A DNA stretch of 64,000 nucleotides. Origin: Sphingomonas hengshuiensis (GTDB lineage Bacteria > Pseudomonadota > Alphaproteobacteria > Sphingomonadales > Sphingomonadaceae). This document shows, piece after piece, positions 60,145-64,000 of the stretch. The notes under the pieces are model-generated. The model searched no databases. It was not told the DNA's origin and was given only the letters and a program-made list of their open reading frames with translations. Position 1 is the stretch's first letter. Each line of letters opens with the position of its first letter. The position numbers were made by a program, and so were the translations under genes. The DNA lies in contig QFNF01000007.1 of assembly GCA_003240755.1 (NCBI GenBank), positions 1-64,000 on the forward strand. Direction: 5' to 3'.

Positions 60145-60866
60145 TGGGCAAGATCGGCAACGTCCTGATGCTGGCCGCCGCCGCGCTGGCCGGGGCGGGT
60201 GGCGCGATCGTGGCGCAGCGCGGATCGACCGACCGCGCCGCGACCGAAACGGTGGTGCGCGACTATATCCTCGCCAATCCCGAGATATTGCCCGAAGCGA
60301 TGCGCCGGTTGCAGGCGAAGGAATCGGGCAAGGCGGTGGCCGCCAACCGCGCCGCGATCGTCGAACCGTTTCCGGGGGCGGTCGCCGGCAATCCCGATGG
60401 CGACGTCAGCGTCGTCGCCTATCTCGACTATGCCTGCGGCTTCTGCCGCGCCAGCCTGCCGGCGATCACCGGGCTGATCGCCGGCGACCCGAACGTCCGC
60501 ATCGTCTATCGCGAGTTGCCGATCCTGTCGCCCGACAGCCGCAGCGCCGCCGAATGGGCGCTGGCCGCCGCGTTGCAGGGCAGGTTCAAGCCGTTCCACG
60601 ATGCCCTTTATGCGTCGGGCCGGGTCGATGGCGGCGCGATCGAGGCGGCGGCACGGGCCGCCGGGCTGGACGTCGCCGCCGCCCGCACCGCGATCCGGTC
60701 GCCGCAGATCGCGGGCGAAATCGAACGCAACATGAAGACGGCGAGCAGCCTCGGCTTCACCGGCACGCCGTCATGGGTGGTCGGCGATCAGGTGCTGGGC
60801 GGGGCGCAGACGCTGACCGGGCTGCAGACCGCCGTCGCCGACGCGCGCAAGACAAAGGCGACGTAA
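60141..60866 (+). CDS. DsbA-family thiol-disulfide oxidoreductase (Com1-like)
   Basis: 241 residues. The N-terminal hydrophobic anchor or signal (~5-22) is followed by a helical segment ([20 protein letters not shown]) and a thioredoxin/DsbA fold with active-site CGFC (C99, C102). Near the end, [19 protein letters not shown] carries the cis-Pro. The overlap of its ATG with the M48 protease stop (ATGA) couples them. It is probably a periplasmic oxidant or isomerase for secreted proteins. The partner DsbB is not in the window. Confidence 0.9.
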   Translation: MMGKIGNVLMLAAAALAGAGGAIVAQRGSTDRAATETVVRDYILANPEILPEAMRRLQAKESGKAVAANRAAIVEPFPGAVAGNPDGDVSVVAYLDYACGFCRASLPAITGLIAGDPNVRIVYRELPILSPDSRSAAEWALAAALQGRFKPFHDALYASGRVDGGAIEAAARAAGLDVAAARTAIRSPQIAGEIERNMKTASSLGFTGTPSWVVGDQVLGGAQTLTGLQTAVADARKTKAT

Positions 60867-60909
60867 CGCGCCTTCCCCCGGTCATCAAAGCATGGGACAA
60901 GCCCGCCGC

Positions 60910-61845
60910 ATGGATACCATTCTTTCGATCCGGGGGGTCGCCAAGACCTACCAGTCGGGCACGGTCGCGCTCCAGCCGACCGACCTCGACATCGGCAGGG
61001 GCGAAATCTTTGCGCTGCTGGGGCCGAACGGTGCGGGCAAGACCACGCTCATCAGCATCATCTGCGGCATCGTGACCGCCAGCGCCGGCACGATCACCGC
61101 CGCCGGGTTCGACACGGTGCGCGACTATCGCGAGACGCGGACCCGGATCGGGCTGGTGCCGCAGGAACTGCTGACCGACGCGTTCGAAACGGTGATGGCG
61201 ACGGTCACGTTCTCGCGGCGGCTGTTCGGGCGGCATGGCGACCCGGCGTTCATCGAGAAGCTGCTGCGCGACCTGACGCTGTGGGACAAGCGTGACGCGA
61301 CGCTGACCGAGCTGTCGGGGGGCATGAAGCGCCGGGTGATGATCGCCAAGGCGCTGTCCCACGAACCCGATATCCTGTTCCTCGACGAACCGACCGCAGG
61401 CGTCGATGTCGAGCTGCGCCGCGACATGTGGCGGCTGGTCCACGAGTTGCGGGAGCGCGGCGTCACCATCATCCTGACCACCCATTATATCGAGGAGGCC
61501 GAGGAAATGGCCGACCGGGTGGGCGTGATCGCCCGGGGCGAACTGATCCTGGTCGAGGAGAAGCAGGCGCTGATGCGCAAGCTGGGCAGGAAGACGCTGA
61601 CCCTGACCCTTGCCGAGCCGCTGCCGTCGGTACCCGGGGCACTGTCGCAATGGCCGCTGACGCTGGACGACGAGGGGCATGCGCTGACCTTCGCCTTCGA
61701 TGCGAATGCCGAGGACAATGGCGTGCGGGCGCTGCTGCGCGCGGTCGACGAGGCCGGGATCGCGTGGAAGGATATCGCGACCAGACAGTCGAGCCTCGAG
61801 GATATCTTCGTCGGGCTGGTGCACGAACAGGGGGGCCGGGCATGA
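60910..61845 (+). CDS. ABC-2-type exporter ATP-binding protein (YadG-like)
   Basis: 311 residues. Walker [10 protein letters not shown], signature LSGGMKRR, Walker [13 protein letters not shown] and the H-loop [14 protein letters not shown], plus a C-terminal extension common to drug/lipid exporters of this class. It would energise export by the permease encoded next. Start ATG 60910 (MDTILS); a possible upstream start at 60892 adds six residues. Its stop overlaps the permease ATG (ATGA). Substrate unknown. Confidence 0.93.
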   Translation: MDTILSIRGVAKTYQSGTVALQPTDLDIGRGEIFALLGPNGAGKTTLISIICGIVTASAGTITAAGFDTVRDYRETRTRIGLVPQELLTDAFETVMATVTFSRRLFGRHGDPAFIEKLLRDLTLWDKRDATLTELSGGMKRRVMIAKALSHEPDILFLDEPTAGVDVELRRDMWRLVHELRERGVTIILTTHYIEEAEEMADRVGVIARGELILVEEKQALMRKLGRKTLTLTLAEPLPSVPGALSQWPLTLDDEGHALTFAFDANAEDNGVRALLRAVDEAGIAWKDIATRQSSLEDIFVGLVHEQGGRA

Positions 61846-62609
61846 CGTTCAACTGGCACGGCGTGCTCGCCATCTATCGGTTCGAACTGGCGCGGTTCGG
61901 GCGGACGATCTGGACCTCGCTGATGACCCCGGTCATCACCACGTCGCTGTATTTCATCGTGTTCGGCACCGCGATCGGCAGCCGCATGACCGAGGTCGGC
62001 GGCGTGCCGTACGGCGCGTTCATCGTGCCGGGCCTGATGATGCTGACGATGCTGACCGAAAGCATCTTCAACGCCAGCTTCGGCATCTTCATGCCCAAAT
62101 GGTCGGGGACGATCTACGAACTGCTCTCCGCCCCCGTCTCCACGCTGGAGACGCTGGTCGGCTATGTCGGGGCGGCGGCGTCCAAATCGGTGATCGTGGC
62201 GCTGGTGATCTTCGCGACGGCGCATCTGTTCGTCGAGGTGCAGGTCGCGCATCCGGTCTGGGCGCTATGCTATCTGCTGCTGGTCGCCACGACCTTCTGC
62301 CTGTTCGGTTTCATCCTCGGCCTGTGGGCGAAGGGGTTCGAACAGTTGCAGGTGATCCCGCTGCTGGTGGTGACGCCGCTGACCTTCCTCGGCGGGGCAT
62401 TCTATTCGATCGACATGCTGCCGGGGGTGTGGCGGACGATCAGCCTGTTCAACCCGATCGTCTACCTCATCAGCGGGTTCCGCTGGACCTTCTTCGGTGC
62501 GGGCGACGTTTCGGTCGGGGCCAGCCTCGGCGCGACGTTCGGCTTTCTCGTCCTGTGCGTGGCCGTCATCGCAGCGATCTTCCGCACCGGTTGGCGATTG
62601 AAGAAATAG
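61842..62609 (+). CDS. ABC-2-type exporter permease (YadH-like)
   Basis: 255 residues with six predicted membrane helices: ~28-48, ~60-80, ~108-130, ~145-165, ~175-195 and ~228-248. Typical ABC-2 permease residues are [17 protein letters not shown] and [19 protein letters not shown]. Pairs with the preceding ATPase. The family exports lipids, polysaccharides or drugs; the substrate here cannot be assigned. The SDR-like gene begins 11 nt downstream. Confidence 0.93.
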   Translation: MTFNWHGVLAIYRFELARFGRTIWTSLMTPVITTSLYFIVFGTAIGSRMTEVGGVPYGAFIVPGLMMLTMLTESIFNASFGIFMPKWSGTIYELLSAPVSTLETLVGYVGAAASKSVIVALVIFATAHLFVEVQVAHPVWALCYLLLVATTFCLFGFILGLWAKGFEQLQVIPLLVVTPLTFLGGAFYSIDMLPGVWRTISLFNPIVYLISGFRWTFFGAGDVSVGASLGATFGFLVLCVAVIAAIFRTGWRLKK

Positions 62610-62619
62610 GGGACCGAAC

Positions 62620-63399
62620 ATGGATCTGGGAATTGCCGGCCGCAGGGCGATCGTGTGCGCGTCGAGCGCCGGGCTTGGCCGCGCATGCGCGTTCGAACTG
62701 GCGCGGGCCGGGGTCGATATCGTCGTCAACGGACGCGACGCGGCGAAGCTGACCGCGACCGCCGACGCGATCCGCGCCGAAACCGGGGTGACGGTGACGG
62801 AGGTGGTCGCCGACCTTTCGGGCGAGGCGGGGCGCGCCGCGCTGCTCGCCGCATGTCCCGACCCCGATATTCTGGTCAACAACAATGGCGGCCCGCCGGT
62901 GAAACCCTATACCGAGCTCGACGCCGACGGCATCCGCGCCGGGGTGGAGGCGAATTTCGTGACGCCGGCGCTGCTGATCCAGGCGGTGCTGCCCGGCATG
63001 GTCGCGCGCGGTTTCGGTCGCGTGGTCAACATCACCTCGGGTTCGGTGAAGATGCCGCTCCCCGGCCTCGACCTGTCGAGCGGCGCGCGCGCCGGCCTGA
63101 CCGGGTTCGTCGCGGGCATCGCGCGGCAGGTGGCGGGATCGAACGTCACGATCAACGGCCTGCTGCCCGGATCGTTCGACACCGCCCGCATCGCGTCGAT
63201 GGCGCAAGCGGCGGCGGCGAGGAACGGCACGACCCCGGCCGAGGAAAAGGCGAAGCGGGCCGAATCGATCCCGGCGAAGCGGATCGGCGACCCGGCGGAG
63301 TTCGGCGCGGCCTGTGCCTTTCTGTGTTCGGACAAGGCCGGGTTCATTACCGGGCAGAGCCTGCTGATCGATGGCGGAGCGTTTCCCGGGATCCTGTGA
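62620..63399 (+). CDS. Short-chain dehydrogenase-like protein lacking the YxxxK pair
   Basis: 259 residues with a Rossmann cofactor site (CASSAGLGRACAFELARAG) and NNNGGPP. The catalytic Ser region (VVNITSGSVK) is kept, but the usual Tyr-x-x-x-Lys is Ser-x-x-x-Arg (LSSGARAGLTGF). C-terminal FITGQSLLIDGGAF is normal for SDRs. Loss of both catalytic residues suggests altered chemistry or a non-catalytic binding role, as in a known SDR subgroup with this substitution. It is the last gene of the M48-DsbA-ABC run, which it follows by 11 nt. Confidence 0.88.
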   Translation: MDLGIAGRRAIVCASSAGLGRACAFELARAGVDIVVNGRDAAKLTATADAIRAETGVTVTEVVADLSGEAGRAALLAACPDPDILVNNNGGPPVKPYTELDADGIRAGVEANFVTPALLIQAVLPGMVARGFGRVVNITSGSVKMPLPGLDLSSGARAGLTGFVAGIARQVAGSNVTINGLLPGSFDTARIASMAQAAAARNGTTPAEEKAKRAESIPAKRIGDPAEFGAACAFLCSDKAGFITGQSLLIDGGAFPGIL

Positions 63400-63404
63400 A
63401 CGCG

Positions 63405-64000
63405 TCAGAAAATTCCCAGGAATTTCTTGCGCTGCTCCTTGCGCTCGCCCCGGTTCGAACGGCCATCCTCCGACTTGGCCGTCGTCCCCCGCCCGACATC
63501 GTCGCGCGCCTCGCCCGCTTTGGTCCGCTGGGCGCGCGCCGTCGCGCCGGCCAGCACCGGGCCGCAGGCCGCGCCCTTGGCATCGCCCGGATCGACGAAC
63601 GCCAGCACGCCGGCAAGCGGCGTCGCCACCACCGCAAGGCCCAGCCCCGCACCGGCGCGGCCGAGCAGTTCGGGGCTGACGACCGAATAGCGCGGCTGCG
63701 CGAAATAGCCGCCGATGCCCACCGGCGACTGGCCGGAAAACAGCGAGAAGCGTTTTGAATCCGCCCGCACCGCCAGATCGATCGATTCGTTGCGGAAGCT
63801 GAATCCGCCCCGTCCGACCATCACGTTCTTCTGCGTGTCGATCACGATCGGATCGGCCGCCGCCACTCCGCCGCGCACGGTGAAGCCGATCAGCCCGCAG
63901 TTGATCCGCACCGGCTCCTTCAGCTTCCCCTCGAACATCTTCTGCGCGAAGGTGCCGAGGTCGAGTTCGGACAACTGGATGTTGCGCGTCCAGAAGCTGC
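63405..64000 (-). CDS. AsmA-family protein, C-terminal part (truncated by window edge)
   Basis: The frame is open to the window end, so the N-terminus is missing. The visible ~198 residues include NIQLSELDLGTFAQKMFEG, INCGLIGFTVRGGVA and PVGIGGYFAQPRYSVV, typical of the end of AsmA proteins. A basic Arg/Lys-rich tail ends QRKKFLGIF. AsmA-like proteins span the envelope and are linked to lipid traffic and outer-membrane assembly. It converges with the SDR-like gene with only 5 nt between. Confidence 0.8.
   Translation of the reverse strand, partial: SFWTRNIQLSELDLGTFAQKMFEGKLKEPVRINCGLIGFTVRGGVAAADPIVIDTQKNVMVGRGGFSFRNESIDLAVRADSKRFSLFSGQSPVGIGGYFAQPRYSVVSPELLGRAGAGLGLAVVATPLAGVLAFVDPGDAKGAACGPVLAGATARAQRTKAGEARDDVGRGTTAKSEDGRSNRGERKEQRKKFLGIF

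Noticed and set aside
1..64000. CRISPR array, tRNA or rRNA genes
   Set aside because: I looked for regularly spaced repeats and for tRNA/rRNA-like segments on both strands in the intergenic spaces and saw none. A tRNA scan would confirm this.

Overview
This is a 64 kb stretch of high-GC (roughly two-thirds G+C) bacterial chromosome. Gene content points to an alphaproteobacterium of the Sphingomonadaceae, probably Sphingomonas or a close relative. The evidence is an archaeal-type class I lysyl-tRNA synthetase, a MucR/Ros regulator, an HWE-type histidine kinase, an alphaproteobacterial-style LexA box (GTTC-N7-GTTC), a perfect EcfG general-stress promoter (GGAAC-N16-CGTT), a serC leader RNA, and sphingomonad-like palindromic intergenic repeats. 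Genes are tightly packed, many with 1-4 nt stop/start overlaps. I see no rRNA, tRNA, insertion sequence, prophage or CRISPR array. High GC produces very long spurious reading frames antisense to the real genes; these are left out.

Layout. 1-7 kb: end of an unknown protein, a small helical protein, a GNAT/FemAB-like acyltransferase, a coupled sseA-metC-mscS operon, an orphan serine recombinase and rpsU with a small partner. 7-10.5 kb: HxlR regulator divergent from a QorB-like quinone reductase, then an Fe-S photolyase divergent from queF. 10.6-14.2 kb: a two-domain glycosyltransferase followed by a GH130 enzyme, the most system-like accessory unit. 14.2-22 kb: AraC regulator, HerA-like ATPase, the hflK-hflC-degP envelope quality-control cluster, Mrp Fe-S carrier and a CoA-binding protein. 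22-31 kb: repeat-rich spacer, dienelactone hydrolase, large MscS channel, FAD dehydrogenase, a 35-residue membrane peptide, a diguanylate cyclase, peroxiredoxin, outer-membrane phospholipase A and HisN. 31-40.6 kb: YciF-like stress protein, two secreted hypotheticals, glpX, lolA, xth, ribA, a lipoprotein cytochrome c with an SGNH-type hydrolase, a GntR regulator, an extensin-like lipoprotein and a LOG-family protein. 40.6-47 kb: lysK, bestrophin, an XPD/DinG-type helicase under a LexA box, a SixA phosphatase and an HPF-like protein. 47-54 kb: cell-wall amidase, rne with a long structured leader, an HWE kinase and mucR. 54-64 kb: hisZ, serA, serC, an EcfG-controlled receiver protein, an M48 protease-DsbA pair, an ABC exporter, an SDR-like protein and the end of an AsmA-family protein.

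How it fits together. Most of the window is core metabolism (serine, histidine, methionine/cysteine, riboflavin, gluconeogenesis, queuosine) and envelope maintenance (LolA, HflKC/DegP, M48 protease, amidase, MscS channels, phospholipase A). Over this lie several stress circuits: an EcfG promoter in front of the single-domain response regulator, an EcfG-like site in front of the YciF-like gene, and a LexA box in front of the helicase. The candidates for undescribed biology are the glycosyltransferase/GH130 pair (possibly a short mannan-type reserve or stress glycan cycle), the 35-residue peptide with its AT-rich upstream region, and the repeated operator-like boxes between the HWE kinase and mucR.
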